This document shows, piece after piece, positions 1-9,147 of a stretch of DNA of 64,000 bases. The notes below the pieces were generated by a model. It saw only the letters and a list, made by a program, of their open reading frames with translations. It had not been told where the DNA came from and did not search any database. The position numbers were made by a program, and so were the translations under genes. This DNA is from JASHSH01 sp036490215. GTDB taxonomy: Bacteria > Pseudomonadota > Alphaproteobacteria > Rhodospirillales > Magnetospirillaceae. How positions within the stretch are numbered: position 1 is the first letter of the stretch; every line of letters begins with the position of its first letter. Location of the stretch: assembly GCA_036490215.1 (NCBI GenBank), contig DASXEH010000084.1, positions 57,709-121,708 on the forward strand, given 5' to 3'.

Positions 1-1
1 C

Positions 2-253
2 GGTGGTGAAAGCGACATGATGCTGGCCATGAACACCTTTATGAAGCGATTGGCGCCGTTTCAGACAAAGGCTTTTATCGATGGCTTGACCACGAAAAGC
101 CTTGTGGTCGCGGCAATTGCTGCCGGCTTCGATTATTTATCCGGCCCCGCGATCGTCGAAGCGCCCGGCACCACGCAGGGCGTTAAAGCGTTTTCGATCG
201 CGGATCTTTACATCGAGCAGGATGATGAAAGCACTGACGCGATGCGTAGTTGA
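2..253 (+). CDS. 3' end of an unidentified gene upstream of the chemosensory operon
   Basis: The reading frame is open from the left window edge to a stop at 251-253, so the gene starts outside the window. About 83 residues are visible, ending in a segment with GFDYLSGPAI and then an acidic tail. I do not recognise the family with confidence. The GFDYLSGP pattern followed by a short linker and an FxIxDLY ending is loosely reminiscent of C-terminal ends of EAL-like proteins. That would suit a Wsp-type operon, whose output is usually cyclic-di-GMP, but this is a guess. It sits 18 bp before the first cheW-like gene on the same strand and is probably co-transcribed with it. Confidence 0.5.
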   Translation, partial: GGESDMMLAMNTFMKRLAPFQTKAFIDGLTTKSLVVAAIAAGFDYLSGPAIVEAPGTTQGVKAFSIADLYIEQDDESTDAMRS

Positions 254-271
254 AGAGAGTGATGGACATTG

Positions 272-718
272 ATGATGGACACGCTGATCTTTCATCTGGA
301 TGCAGAACGATTTGGCATCGTTGCTGCCGACGTGGTGGAAGCCGTTCGCGCCGTCATGATCGCGGCACTGCCGAAGGCGCCGCCCATCGTCGAAGGCGTC
401 ATCAATTTCCGCGGACGGATATTGCCCGTGCTCGACATTCGGGCCCGTTTCGGCTTGCCGGCAAAACCTCTCGAACCTAACGACTATTTGATCATAGCTC
501 GGACGTCGAATCGCGTCGTCGCGCTCAGAGTAGATCGCGTCAGCGACTTTGTTTCGATTGCAGATAGCGATATCGTCCCCGCCGGCGATGTGCCTTCCAT
601 CGGCGCGATGGTAGCCGGCGTCGCCAAGCTTCCCGACGGCTTGGTGATCATCCATGATTTTGTGGCCTTCCTTTCCGCAACCGAGGCGGCGGCTCTCGAT
701 GTGTTGGCTCCAGTATGA
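272..718 (+). CDS. cheW: CheW-like coupling protein (WspB position)
   Basis: Single CheW domain of about 148 residues. Visible marks are the central VIxxRGxILPVLDIRxRFGL segment and the second-subdomain VDRVxDFVSI stretch, both typical of the SH3-like CheW fold that couples a chemoreceptor to its CheA kinase in the cytoplasm. ATG codons lie at 272 and 275, and a TTG just upstream at 269 is also possible. The stop overlaps the start of the CheR gene by four bases, so the two are translationally coupled. A CheW directly before a TPR-bearing CheR, with a second CheW after it, matches the wspB-wspC-wspD order of Wsp-type chemosensory systems. Confidence 0.85.
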   Translation: MMDTLIFHLDAERFGIVAADVVEAVRAVMIAALPKAPPIVEGVINFRGRILPVLDIRARFGLPAKPLEPNDYLIIARTSNRVVALRVDRVSDFVSIADSDIVPAGDVPSIGAMVAGVAKLPDGLVIIHDFVAFLSATEAAALDVLAPV

Positions 719-2127
719 CGGCCGCACTGGATCGGGATATCGACCGATGTTTGGTGGATGCAACGCTTGATGTGATGCAACGCCGATTCGGCTGGGTGTT
801 TCCGGAGGGACGGACCGGCGAAATAACGCGTGTGGTCCGCAAAGCGTGGCGGGTTGCGGGCCAGCCAAGCACCGCCACCTTCGCAGCCCTTCTGGAAACC
901 GACCCGAGTCTATTCGATCGATTGATCGACGAGCTTGCTGTCGGCGAAACCTATTTTTTTCGCGAGACGGCGCATTTCGATCTGATTCGTAGGGAAATAC
1001 TGCCCGATTTCTTGGCGCGCACCGGCGACAAGATGCTGCGCGCATGGAGTGCCGGCTGTGCTTCCGGCGAAGAGCCTTATTCTTTGGCGATCTTATTCGA
1101 GCAAGAGGCTCTGGCCCATCGCGCGACAGTCTTCGCCACCGATCTATCACCGTCGGCGCTTCGCTTCGCTCGGGAGGCGCGGTATCGGTCATGGTCCCTA
1201 CGCGGCAATGATAGCGATTTCGTCCAACGCTATTTCGATAAAAACGGTGAATACCTCCATCTCGCGGAGCGTATTCGCGGGCGAGTGCGGTACGAGCGCC
1301 ACAATCTCAATAGCGACGTAGCGCCCTCATTTGCGGAAAACCTCGACTTGATCCTTTGTCGGAATGTAATGATCTACTTCGATACCGCCACGGTGGCCCG
1401 AGTAGCGCGCCTTTTGTTCGACGCCCTCGCTGACGGAGGATGGCTGCTGACTGCGCCGGCGGATCCTATGTTGACGACCTATGCGCCCTTTGCCACCGTC
1501 AAGACACCAGCAGGTATCATCTATCGTCGGCTATCCTTGACCAAGGGGCAGTCGCAAAAGGAAGGGGCGCCGGGGGAGGGCATAGATCAAGCTTGGCCAA
1601 GCGCTCCCGGTACGCGTCGAATTCGCATCCGTATGGCGTCGCCGCGGACCAAGGCCAAGGTCGCGCATCGGCTAACGCGCAAGACTGAATCGGCGGTCGA
1701 AACGCTGACTCCGGCGGCGGTTGATGCCGACACGGAGGCGCTTCGTATCCGCGCTTTGGCAGATAGCGGTGACTTTCCGACGGCCTTTCGAACCCTCGAC
1801 GAAGCGCTCGGCCGCCATCCTCTTCATTCCGGTTTGCATTATCTCAGGGCGATCATCTCTCTCGGTCAGGGCAGGGATGACGAGGCGGTCGTCGCGTTGG
1901 GGCACGCAATCTACCTCGACCGCAATTTGGCTCTGGCCCATTTCACGCTGGGCCTCATTCTACGTCGAAGGGGGGATAGTCAGTTGGCGCAGCGGGCGTT
2001 CGAGAATGCGGTGACGATTTGCGAGGCTTCTTCTCCCACGCAAGTGCTGGCTGGCGGCGAAGGAGAGACTGTAGCGATGCTGGTGAACGCGGCCCGCGCC
2101 GAGTTGAAGCGGGTAGCGCGGTCATGA
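715..2127 (+). CDS. cheR: CheR-type receptor methyltransferase with C-terminal TPR region (WspC-like)
   Basis: A 470-residue protein. The N-terminal half is a CheR methyltransferase: the region near residues 80-90 (VGETYFFR) and the SAM-binding segment near residue 114 (AGCASGEEPYS) are classic, as is LDLILCRNVMIYF near residue 210. After a basic, low-complexity linker (about residues 270-330), the C-terminal part has repeated helical units resembling tetratricopeptide repeats (HSGLHYLRAIISLGQGRDDEA and following). CheR-TPR fusions are characteristic of WspC and FrzF-type methyltransferases, which methylate glutamates on a dedicated receptor. The start overlaps the upstream CheW stop, and the stop overlaps the next CheW start (ATGA). 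Confidence 0.92.
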   Translation: MTAALDRDIDRCLVDATLDVMQRRFGWVFPEGRTGEITRVVRKAWRVAGQPSTATFAALLETDPSLFDRLIDELAVGETYFFRETAHFDLIRREILPDFLARTGDKMLRAWSAGCASGEEPYSLAILFEQEALAHRATVFATDLSPSALRFAREARYRSWSLRGNDSDFVQRYFDKNGEYLHLAERIRGRVRYERHNLNSDVAPSFAENLDLILCRNVMIYFDTATVARVARLLFDALADGGWLLTAPADPMLTTYAPFATVKTPAGIIYRRLSLTKGQSQKEGAPGEGIDQAWPSAPGTRRIRIRMASPRTKAKVAHRLTRKTESAVETLTPAAVDADTEALRIRALADSGDFPTAFRTLDEALGRHPLHSGLHYLRAIISLGQGRDDEAVVALGHAIYLDRNLALAHFTLGLILRRRGDSQLAQRAFENAVTICEASSPTQVLAGGEGETVAMLVNAARAELKRVARS

Positions 2128-2672
2128 CCATGTCCGAAACCGCACGCCGCATCCTTGAAGAGCGGACAAATCGCTTGGCCGAACCGATTGCTTCAGCCTC
2201 GCAAGGCACGATGCTGGAAATGATCGTGCTGCCTCTCGGCGGCGAGAAAATCTGCCTTGAGATCCGTTATGCCCTCGATGTGTTGCGCGCCCCGTTTCTT
2301 GCTGCCATTCCCGGCGCGCCGGATGTTGTTGTGGGCGTCGTCAATTGGCGCGGCACCGTGTTACCGGTGTTCGATCTCCGTCCTCTCTTCGGCAGGCCGA
2401 TTGCTTCGGCGCCAAACGCTTCGGTTGTCATCTTCGGCGGCGACGCAGCCGAGTTCGGCATAATCGGAGATGCTGGTATCGAGACGGTATCGTTGGCGCC
2501 CTCGGATATTCGAGCCGACGGTTACACTCGTGAGATCGATCGGTCGGTGATCAAAGGCATCTCGTCGCAAGGGTTCGTGGTCCTCGATGGAGAGGCGCTA
2601 TTGAACGACAAAAGGCTATTTATAGGACCGGCGAACGACGCAAGCGACGCCGGCAGGGGAGGTCAAGCATGA
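2124..2672 (+). CDS. cheW: Second CheW-like coupling protein (WspD position)
   Basis: About 182 residues. An N-terminal extension of roughly 30 residues precedes a CheW domain recognisable from VVVGVVNWRGTVLPVFDLRP near residues 70-90. The ATG at 2124 overlaps the CheR stop in an ATGA, which fits an operon; an upstream in-frame start at 2019 would lie deep in cheR and is less likely. The stop overlaps the MCP start at 2669. Two CheW proteins flanking a TPR-bearing CheR are standard in Wsp systems, where one is thought to serve the receptor and kinase and the other is associated with CheR. Cytoplasmic. Confidence 0.85.
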   Translation: MTMSETARRILEERTNRLAEPIASASQGTMLEMIVLPLGGEKICLEIRYALDVLRAPFLAAIPGAPDVVVGVVNWRGTVLPVFDLRPLFGRPIASAPNASVVIFGGDAAEFGIIGDAGIETVSLAPSDIRADGYTREIDRSVIKGISSQGFVVLDGEALLNDKRLFIGPANDASDAGRGGQA

Positions 2673-4126
2673 ATGGGTTCCGGACGATACGAACAAAGCT
2701 GGGGATAGGATTCGCGATCGGGCCTGTCATCCTTCTCATCGTGGGCTGGATTACATTTTCAAACACTCAGGAGTTGATCGCGTCCAGTAAGTTGCAGGAG
2801 CATACGCATGCCGTCCGCGAGCAGATCGATGTGCTGACCAACCAACTCTTGAATGCCGAGACAGGCCAGCGCGGTTATGTTCTGACCGGATTCGATCGGT
2901 ACCTCGCCCCCTATACCGCAGCGAAAAGTGATGTGGGCGCAGCCCTCGATCGTCTTGGCACGTTGACTGCCGACAATCCCAATGAGGTGGCGCGAATTGG
3001 GTCTCTCCGCCCATTGGTCGCGCAGAAGATGGACGAACTACAGGAGACAGTCGATCTGCGCAAAGAGAAGGGGTTCGATGCTGCCCTTGCCGTCATCGAA
3101 ACCGATCGTGGTAAGGCGACCATGGACAATATTCGCGGTGTGCTCGCGCAGATGTTGCAGGAAGAGGCAAATTTGCTCACCCAGCGCAGTGAAAAGGCGG
3201 ACAGCACGTCTCAGCTGACCTACAACACCATCATCTACGGGACGATCGGGGCCATTGCCATTTTGATCGCCATTGGCGCGCTGTTCGCGACGAGCATCAC
3301 ACGGCCTATCACCGCTATGGTGGAGGCGCTCTCGTCCGCGTCGGCGGAGATTTTGGCTGGAACAACACAACAGGCCGCCGGCATGCGCGAACAGAATTCC
3401 GCCGTGACCGAAACCGTGGCGACTGTCGATGAAGTTCTACAGACGGCTGAACAAGCCGCGCAGAGAGCGATTTCCGTCTCCGAGTCCTCGCAGCGGGCTG
3501 CCGATGCCAGCGAGGCCGGCCGGAAGGCCGTCGACGAATCGGTAGAAGCGATGACCGTGGTGCGCGAGCGCACATCAACGGTCGCCGAAGGGATTCTTGC
3601 TCTGTCCGGCCAGGCGCAATCGATCGGCGACATTATCGCCTCGGTGAACGACATAACCGAGCAAATTAACCTTCTTTCGCTCAATGCCGCGATCGAGGCA
3701 TCGCGCGCGGGAGAACATGGCCGCGGCTTCAATGTCGTCGCCAGCGAGATCAAGGTGCTCGCCGATCAGTCCAAGCGCGCCACCATGCAGGTCCGGCAGA
3801 TTCTCGGCGACATACAAAAGGCGACCAACGCCGCGGTGATGATGACCGAGCAAGGCACGAAAAGCGTTGCCGACGCTCTCAAAACCATCACGGAGGCGGG
3901 GACTACGATCCGCATGCTGGCTGAGTCGGCCAACGACGCCGCCGAGGCCGCGGCGCAGATCGCTGCTTCGGCAGGGCAACAAACAACGGGAATGCGCCAA
4001 ATCCACCAGGCGATGCAGAACATCAATCAGGTCAGCGCCCAGAATCTGACAGCAACCAATCAGTCCGAACAAGCCATCCGCCACCTGAGTGATTTGGGCG
4101 GAGGGCTGAAGCAATTGGTTGCTTAG
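2669..4126 (+). CDS. Methyl-accepting chemoreceptor with CHASE3-type sensor (WspA position)
   Basis: A 485-residue membrane receptor. A first transmembrane helix lies near residues 12-32. An all-helical periplasmic region follows that contains ETGQRGYVLTG, the signature of CHASE3-type sensors. A second transmembrane helix lies around residues 187-208, then a long coiled-coil signalling domain. The kinase-contact tip is well conserved near residues 331-362 (EQINLLSLNAAIEASRAGE and then GRGFNVVASEIK). There is no C-terminal CheR-docking pentapeptide. The order differs from the classical wspA-first arrangement, because here the receptor comes after the second CheW. The signal is unknown; CHASE3 receptors respond to diverse extracellular or surface cues. 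Confidence 0.92.
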   Translation: MNGFRTIRTKLGIGFAIGPVILLIVGWITFSNTQELIASSKLQEHTHAVREQIDVLTNQLLNAETGQRGYVLTGFDRYLAPYTAAKSDVGAALDRLGTLTADNPNEVARIGSLRPLVAQKMDELQETVDLRKEKGFDAALAVIETDRGKATMDNIRGVLAQMLQEEANLLTQRSEKADSTSQLTYNTIIYGTIGAIAILIAIGALFATSITRPITAMVEALSSASAEILAGTTQQAAGMREQNSAVTETVATVDEVLQTAEQAAQRAISVSESSQRAADASEAGRKAVDESVEAMTVVRERTSTVAEGILALSGQAQSIGDIIASVNDITEQINLLSLNAAIEASRAGEHGRGFNVVASEIKVLADQSKRATMQVRQILGDIQKATNAAVMMTEQGTKSVADALKTITEAGTTIRMLAESANDAAEAAAQIAASAGQQTTGMRQIHQAMQNINQVSAQNLTATNQSEQAIRHLSDLGGGLKQLVA

Positions 4127-4135
4127 GAAGCTGGC

Positions 4136-6472
4136 ATGGACAATGAGCGGCTGCTGCGTCGGCTGATCGCGACGTTCGTCGCCGAACTCGACGACCGCCT
4201 CCCGTCGCTTGAACGGGATCTATTGGCGATCGAGAAGACGCAAGATCAAAGCTTGCGCCGCGAGCTGTTTACCGCAGCGTCGCGCACGCTGCATACTCTC
4301 AAAGGCGCCGCTGCCTCGGTTGGAGCTGCGCCTATCATTTCCGTAACGCATCGTTTGGAAGAGTTGTTATTGGCGGCACGCGTGGGAACGGTGCCGGCCA
4401 ATGCTGCGTTCTTTGACGCAGTTCTGCCTGCCGTCGACGCTATCGCCGACGCCGGACGGCGATTGGGGCGGGGCGAAACTTTGGCCACTGCGCCGATCGT
4501 CGAAACGATACGTATATTGGGGAATCCGGGAAGCCCTCCATCTATCCAAAGTCGGTCCTCCAGACCCCCGGCAAGGCCTTCTGCTTTGGATCATCCGAGT
4601 GCGCCTGATCTGAACATTGAAAAACGCGATACCGTCCATTCTGTGCAAGGGGAGACTTCGGCTGCGAACAATTCGCTTGAGCCGTCGTCTCCTCCGGTCG
4701 CGGCGTTTCCCGTAAAGGGAGCGGAGATGCTGCGCATTTCGGCGAACAAGCTGGACACGCTGTTGAGTCGCAGTGGCGAGCTTCTGACCACTCGGCATCG
4801 TTTTGACGATCGTCACGCAGCCGCTATCGAGCTTTTGTTGTGCGCGACGGATTTGCGGCGAGCCTGGCGCGACGCCGAGGTCGATATTGCCACCATGCTG
4901 CGAATAGTCCGAGAAGAAGGATCGCAGGTTACTACGCGCGGTCTTCGCTCCCCGCGAGAACTGGATCGAATGCTTGGCAGCTGTGCCAGTCTTGTATCGC
5001 GGCTGGAGCAGGACGCGCAAAGGCTGACCGAGCGGCTCGGCATGGATTGCCGTGCGCTTCATCAGATCAGTGCCCCGCTGGACGAAGATATCCGCAGTCT
5101 CCGCATGCAGCCCTTCAACACGGCATGCGAGGGTTTGCAGCGAACCGTCCGCGAGCTCACCGTGGACGATCATAAGCGGGCGGAGCTGACGATCGAAGGC
5201 GGAGAGGTAGAAGTTGACCGTGCCATCATCGACGGGATGAAAGAGGCGCTGCTGCATCTCGTCCGCAACGCGGTCGATCATGGTATCGAGGCCCTTGAGA
5301 TACGGCGGCGAATAGGAAAGCCTGAGGTTGGCAGCGTAGTGATCAAAGCCGAATTAAGTGGGCAGCGTTTGATGGTCACCATCCGAGACAATGGCGGAGG
5401 AATAGATACGGCAGCCATCCGCGACCGTCTTCTGGCGATGGGGAAGTCTGTTCCGGAGAACTCGCGCGACCTCATTCGCTCGATTTTGCTTCCCGGTTTC
5501 TCAACGGCCAAGGCGGTCAGCATCGTTTCCGGTAGGGGAGTCGGGCTCGATATTGTGGCAGCCAAGATCGCCGCCCTTCGCGGCACGATCGACATTGAGA
5601 GCGAATGGTCGGTCGGGACAAAAATTATAATTTCCGTTCCCGTAACCCTGACGACGATCCGCGCGGTATTGGTACGGATCGGGGGGCAGGTCTTCGGTGT
5701 GGAATCGTCGGTCGTCGGCCGTGTCGTGCGCATTGATCGCGGCGACCTAAAGGCGATCGACGGTTACGACGCGCTTCTTGCGGATGGCGTCCCCACGCCG
5801 GTCGTGGCGCTTGCCGATATTCTCGGGCGGGCGGAAGCGGAGCCCGCGAAAAAGGTTCGGCCGGCCATCTCATTGTCGTCAAACGGGCGCACCCTGTTCT
5901 TCGCCGTCGACGAAGCCCTCGCGGAGCGCGAGCTCGTCGTAACGTCGCTCGGCAGACGGCTGCGCAAAATTCCTTGCGTTACAGGAGCGAGTATCCTATC
6001 GGACGGGCAGGTAGGCCTTATTCTTGATCCCGCAAGCCTGATCGAGGCCGCCCTCCGAAGCGGAAAGCGAGGTGGATGGGACGGGGCCAATGAAGGCGAG
6101 GCATTGCTTCGTAAAAAACTTCTGGTCGTCGATGACTCTCTGACGGTCCGCATGTTGGAAAAGAGCCTTTTGGAGGCAGAGGGGTATGAGGTCGTTGTTG
6201 CCGCCAATGGTGACGAGGCCTGGCAACTTCTTCTCGCCGGCGGCGCCGATCTCGTGGTATCCGATGTGGAAATGCCGGGTATGGACGGTATCGCGCTTAC
6301 GGAATCGATCCGGGCATCAAACAAATACCGATCATTACCTGTGATTCTGGTTACGGGTCGAGAATCCGACGCAGACAAGGCGCGAGGCATGGCGGTCGGG
6401 GCCAACGCTTATCTGCCGAAGAGTGCATTCGACCAAAAGGAATTGCTTGCGACCATCGCTCAAATCCTTTGA
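4136..6472 (+). CDS. cheA: Hybrid chemotaxis histidine kinase CheA with C-terminal receiver (WspE-like)
   Basis: A 778-residue hybrid kinase. Domains in order: Hpt with the phospho-accepting His in TLHTLKGAAA near residue 52; a Pro/Ser-rich linker (about 125-190); dimerisation region; HATPase core beginning near residue 374 (HLVRNAVDHGIE), with G-boxes DNGGGID and GRGVGLDIV; a CheW-like P5 regulatory domain; and a C-terminal receiver from about residue 663 (VVDDS) with the phospho-acceptor Asp in VVSDVEMPGMDG near residue 707. A CheA fused to a receiver matches WspE, FrzE and related kinases of alternative-function chemosensory systems. It starts 9 bases after the receptor gene. Confidence 0.93.
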   Translation: MDNERLLRRLIATFVAELDDRLPSLERDLLAIEKTQDQSLRRELFTAASRTLHTLKGAAASVGAAPIISVTHRLEELLLAARVGTVPANAAFFDAVLPAVDAIADAGRRLGRGETLATAPIVETIRILGNPGSPPSIQSRSSRPPARPSALDHPSAPDLNIEKRDTVHSVQGETSAANNSLEPSSPPVAAFPVKGAEMLRISANKLDTLLSRSGELLTTRHRFDDRHAAAIELLLCATDLRRAWRDAEVDIATMLRIVREEGSQVTTRGLRSPRELDRMLGSCASLVSRLEQDAQRLTERLGMDCRALHQISAPLDEDIRSLRMQPFNTACEGLQRTVRELTVDDHKRAELTIEGGEVEVDRAIIDGMKEALLHLVRNAVDHGIEALEIRRRIGKPEVGSVVIKAELSGQRLMVTIRDNGGGIDTAAIRDRLLAMGKSVPENSRDLIRSILLPGFSTAKAVSIVSGRGVGLDIVAAKIAALRGTIDIESEWSVGTKIIISVPVTLTTIRAVLVRIGGQVFGVESSVVGRVVRIDRGDLKAIDGYDALLADGVPTPVVALADILGRAEAEPAKKVRPAISLSSNGRTLFFAVDEALAERELVVTSLGRRLRKIPCVTGASILSDGQVGLILDPASLIEAALRSGKRGGWDGANEGEALLRKKLLVVDDSLTVRMLEKSLLEAEGYEVVVAANGDEAWQLLLAGGADLVVSDVEMPGMDGIALTESIRASNKYRSLPVILVTGRESDADKARGMAVGANAYLPKSAFDQKELLATIAQIL

Positions 6473-6484
6473 CCGTTTCGACCC

Positions 6485-7540
6485 ATGATTCGCGTGCTGA
6501 TCGTGGACGGCGCCGTTTCGCGTCGTCAGCATCTGCGAGAGCTCCTCGCCAGCGATCCGTCCATAACCGTCATAGGTGAAGCAGCGCGAGCGAGCGAAGC
6601 AAAAAATGCCGCGATCCGCTTGAAACCCAGTGTAATTCTGATCGCCGATCGGCTGCCGGGTGGCGGAGGATTGGAAGCCACTGCCGAAATCATGGTCGAC
6701 GCGCCGATACCGATCGTCATCGTCTCGGAATCTCATGACGCTAGCAACGTCGCTGCCGCCATGAACGCGCTTCATGTGGGGGCGCTCACTATCTTGGCGA
6801 TTCCAGGATCGGCATCTTCGCCAGAGACCCGCCGCTTTGTCTCCACGATCAAAGCGATGGCGCAGGTACGAGTCGTACGCCGCTGGCGCGAAGACTCGCG
6901 GACTGCGCTGCGCATCGCGGCGCCTCGGCGCGAAGGCGATCAACCGTCCCTTTTGCGAGTGCCCGCCGCGTGGCCAATCCGCACCGTCGCCATAGGGGCG
7001 TCCACCGGTGGGCCGGCAGCTCTGCAGCGTCTCTTGGGTGACTTGCCTCATGGTTTCGCGCCGTCGATCTTGATCGTGCAGCACATAGCGAAAGGATTTC
7101 TTGAGGGCTTGATTCAGTGGCTTGCTTCCAATTGCCCGTTGCCGGTCAAGATCGCGGAAAACGGTGAGCCTTTGAGGGCGTCAACGGTGTATGTGGCGCC
7201 TGACGATCGGCATCTTGGCCTTGCTGACGCGAGCCGCGTTCTTCTCGACGATGGTCCGGCGATCGGAGGTTTCCGGCCATCGGCGAGTTTTCTTTTCGAA
7301 AGCACGGCGAAGGCGCTGGGGCAGGCATCGGTCCATGTCATCATGACCGGGATGGGAAGAGACGGGGTCAGCGGACTGGAGATCGCTCATGCCAGCGGTG
7401 CCACTGTCATTGCCCAAGATGAAGCGAGTTCGATCGTATTTGGCATGCCGGGCGCCGCTATCAGCGCGGGTATCGTTGACCGCGTTATCGCGCTGGAAGA
7501 TATCGGCCAGGAATTGACGCGAATCGGGAGCCGTCGGTGA
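6485..7540 (+). CDS. cheB: CheB-type receptor methylesterase with degenerate receiver (WspF-like)
   Basis: A 351-residue protein. The C-terminal methylesterase carries the expected catalytic triad: Ser in GASTGGPAA near residue 174, His in VQHI near residue 200, and Asp in MTGMGRDG near residue 294. The N-terminal receiver is clearly CheB-derived but degenerate. Aligned by eye to CheB, the phospho-acceptor Asp is Ala (VILIADRLP where VxTLDVEMP is expected), the acidic pair VDD reads VDG, and the conserved Lys of the TKP motif is missing (LAIPG). The enzyme is therefore probably not switched by CheA phosphorylation in the usual way. It is the last gene of the operon visible here; no WspR-type diguanylate cyclase follows. 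Confidence 0.92.
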   Translation: MIRVLIVDGAVSRRQHLRELLASDPSITVIGEAARASEAKNAAIRLKPSVILIADRLPGGGGLEATAEIMVDAPIPIVIVSESHDASNVAAAMNALHVGALTILAIPGSASSPETRRFVSTIKAMAQVRVVRRWREDSRTALRIAAPRREGDQPSLLRVPAAWPIRTVAIGASTGGPAALQRLLGDLPHGFAPSILIVQHIAKGFLEGLIQWLASNCPLPVKIAENGEPLRASTVYVAPDDRHLGLADASRVLLDDGPAIGGFRPSASFLFESTAKALGQASVHVIMTGMGRDGVSGLEIAHASGATVIAQDEASSIVFGMPGAAISAGIVDRVIALEDIGQELTRIGSRR

Positions 7541-8041
7541 CGCCGTCACTGGGCCAACGAGTCGGAAGAGCTGACGCTTATTGGATGCCTTTCTCCGAGC
7601 AGCGCCAAAACGCACTTTTATAAGCATTCGCTCATTATTGCGCTGCCGAATGCACGCGACCGTATGGGTTGCCATTCGCTTCGGAAAGCCCGTCAGGGGT
7701 GCCGCGGAAGCATCATAGCCTCGATAAGGGGGACATGGGCCGAGGCGATTCCCTCAGGTGTGTGGATCGTGCGTGATGGATAGCAGCGAAGGATGTCGAT
7801 GCAGGATGACAGAATGGCGAATTGACCGCATCACTTGATCGGTCTCGCGGCGTATCGAGGCGATCACTTGATGGTTTTCGGGCTTCAGCGCGGAGAAGTC
7901 CCGCTGCGTCGCATGGCCGAGCAAATAGTTCTTTTTGCTCCGGGTCGATAGCCCAGTCAGCGGTACGACATTCAGCGCATGGGCGTCGGTAGTTTGTTGG
8001 TCCCTTGAATGGTTAGAGAAAGAAACGCCTCGACGCCGCGT
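7541..8041. other. Intergenic stretch after the chemosensory operon, no supported gene
   Basis: No convincing complete gene in 500 bp. On the minus strand a frame runs from about 8017 to a stop near 7757, in the same frame as the yghU-like gene and directly after its stop. It reads with plausible amino-acid composition (for example SALKPENHQVIASIRRET) but lacks a good start codon, so it may be a decayed gene. No clear intrinsic terminator for cheB was found. Confidence 0.4.
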
Positions 8042-8920
8042 TTACGGTTCCGTCTTTGCAACCTTATCCTCGGTTTTCGTCTCGAAGTCGCTGGCGTCAT
8101 GACGTTCGCGAAGCTGGCCGGCCGGGTCGCCGACCATACGGTTGACCATGCGGCCGCGTTTCACGGCAGGCCGCGCGAAGATGGTGTCGGCCCAACGCTG
8201 AACGTTCTTGTAGTCTTGCACCGATAGAAACTCGGCGGCGTTGTAAGCCCAGCCTTTGACCAACCCGCCATACCACGGGAAGGTCGCGATGTCGGCGATC
8301 GAATATTGATTGCCCGCGAGGTACTCGGCTTCCGCAAGGCGTCTATCGAGGACGTCGAGCTGGCGCTTGACCTCCATCGCGAAGCGATCGATCGCATATT
8401 CGATTTTGGTTGGAGCATAGGCGTAGAAATGACCGAAGCCGCCGCCGAGATAGGGAGCGCTGCCCATTTGCCAAAATAGCCAGTTCAGCGTCTCGGTTCT
8501 GGTTTCGATATCCGTTGAAAGGAAAGCGCCGAACTTCTCGGCGAGGTAGACAAGGATCGATCCGGATTCGAAGACTCGGATCGGCTTCGGGCCGCTGCGA
8601 TCCATCAAGGCAGGAATTTTGGAATTCGGGTTGACCTCGACAAAGCCGCTGCCAAATTGGTCGCCGTCGCCGATTTTTATCAGCCAAGCGTCGTACTCGG
8701 CGCCGGAATGGCCCAACGCGAGCAACTCCTCCAGCATGATCGTGACCTTCACACCATTTGGTGTGCCGAGTGAATAGAGTTGGAGCGGATGACGCCCGAT
8801 CGGCAACTCCTTCTCGTGGGTTGGTCCAGCGATGGGCCGATTGGTGCTGGCGAAGCGGCCGCCATTGGGCTTGTTCCAGGACCATATCTTGGGCGGTATG
8901 TAATCGGACGTATCGGCCAT
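8042..8920 (-). CDS. yghU: YghU-type glutathione S-transferase family disulfide oxidoreductase
   Basis: The start is the ATG at 8918-8920 (MADTSDYIPPKIWSW), giving about 292 residues; a longer frame exists upstream but adds only low-complexity basic sequence. Segments closely match E. coli YghU from memory: HPLQLYSLGTPNG, KVTIMLEELLALG, GDGDQFGSGFVEVNPNSKIP, VFESGSILVYLAEKFG, and the C-terminal ERHDASDFETKTEDK. YghU-family proteins bind two glutathione molecules and show disulfide-bond reductase activity in the cytoplasm. The thioredoxin-fold half comes first and the all-helical GST half follows. It is transcribed divergently from zwf. Confidence 0.93.
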   Translation of the reverse strand: MADTSDYIPPKIWSWNKPNGGRFASTNRPIAGPTHEKELPIGRHPLQLYSLGTPNGVKVTIMLEELLALGHSGAEYDAWLIKIGDGDQFGSGFVEVNPNSKIPALMDRSGPKPIRVFESGSILVYLAEKFGAFLSTDIETRTETLNWLFWQMGSAPYLGGGFGHFYAYAPTKIEYAIDRFAMEVKRQLDVLDRRLAEAEYLAGNQYSIADIATFPWYGGLVKGWAYNAAEFLSVQDYKNVQRWADTIFARPAVKRGRMVNRMVGDPAGQLRERHDASDFETKTEDKVAKTEP

Positions 8921-9147
8921 CGTTGAACTCCGAACTGATTTCATGAAGAGGCGGCTGATTGGGCGGACGGCGCGGGCTCGATTTCCCCGCGCGGCCTTCT
9001 TGAAGGGATGATCTTTACATACCGCCCGGGCGCGTACCACCGCTGGCCGCCACAGCATCGGTTACTCGGATATGGGCTTCGCTCGCCATCGAATTGCCGT
9101 TTATCGGCCCTTCCATAGCCCCGGATCTCATTGCCGCGGTTAGTCCG

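Noticed and set aside
137..1192. Long minus-strand open frame opposite the CheW/CheR genes
   Set aside because: Arg/His-rich composition without motifs; it is the mirror of well-identified chemosensory genes.
4367..5281. Long minus-strand open frame opposite cheA
   Set aside because: No recognisable domain; antisense to a clear CheA.
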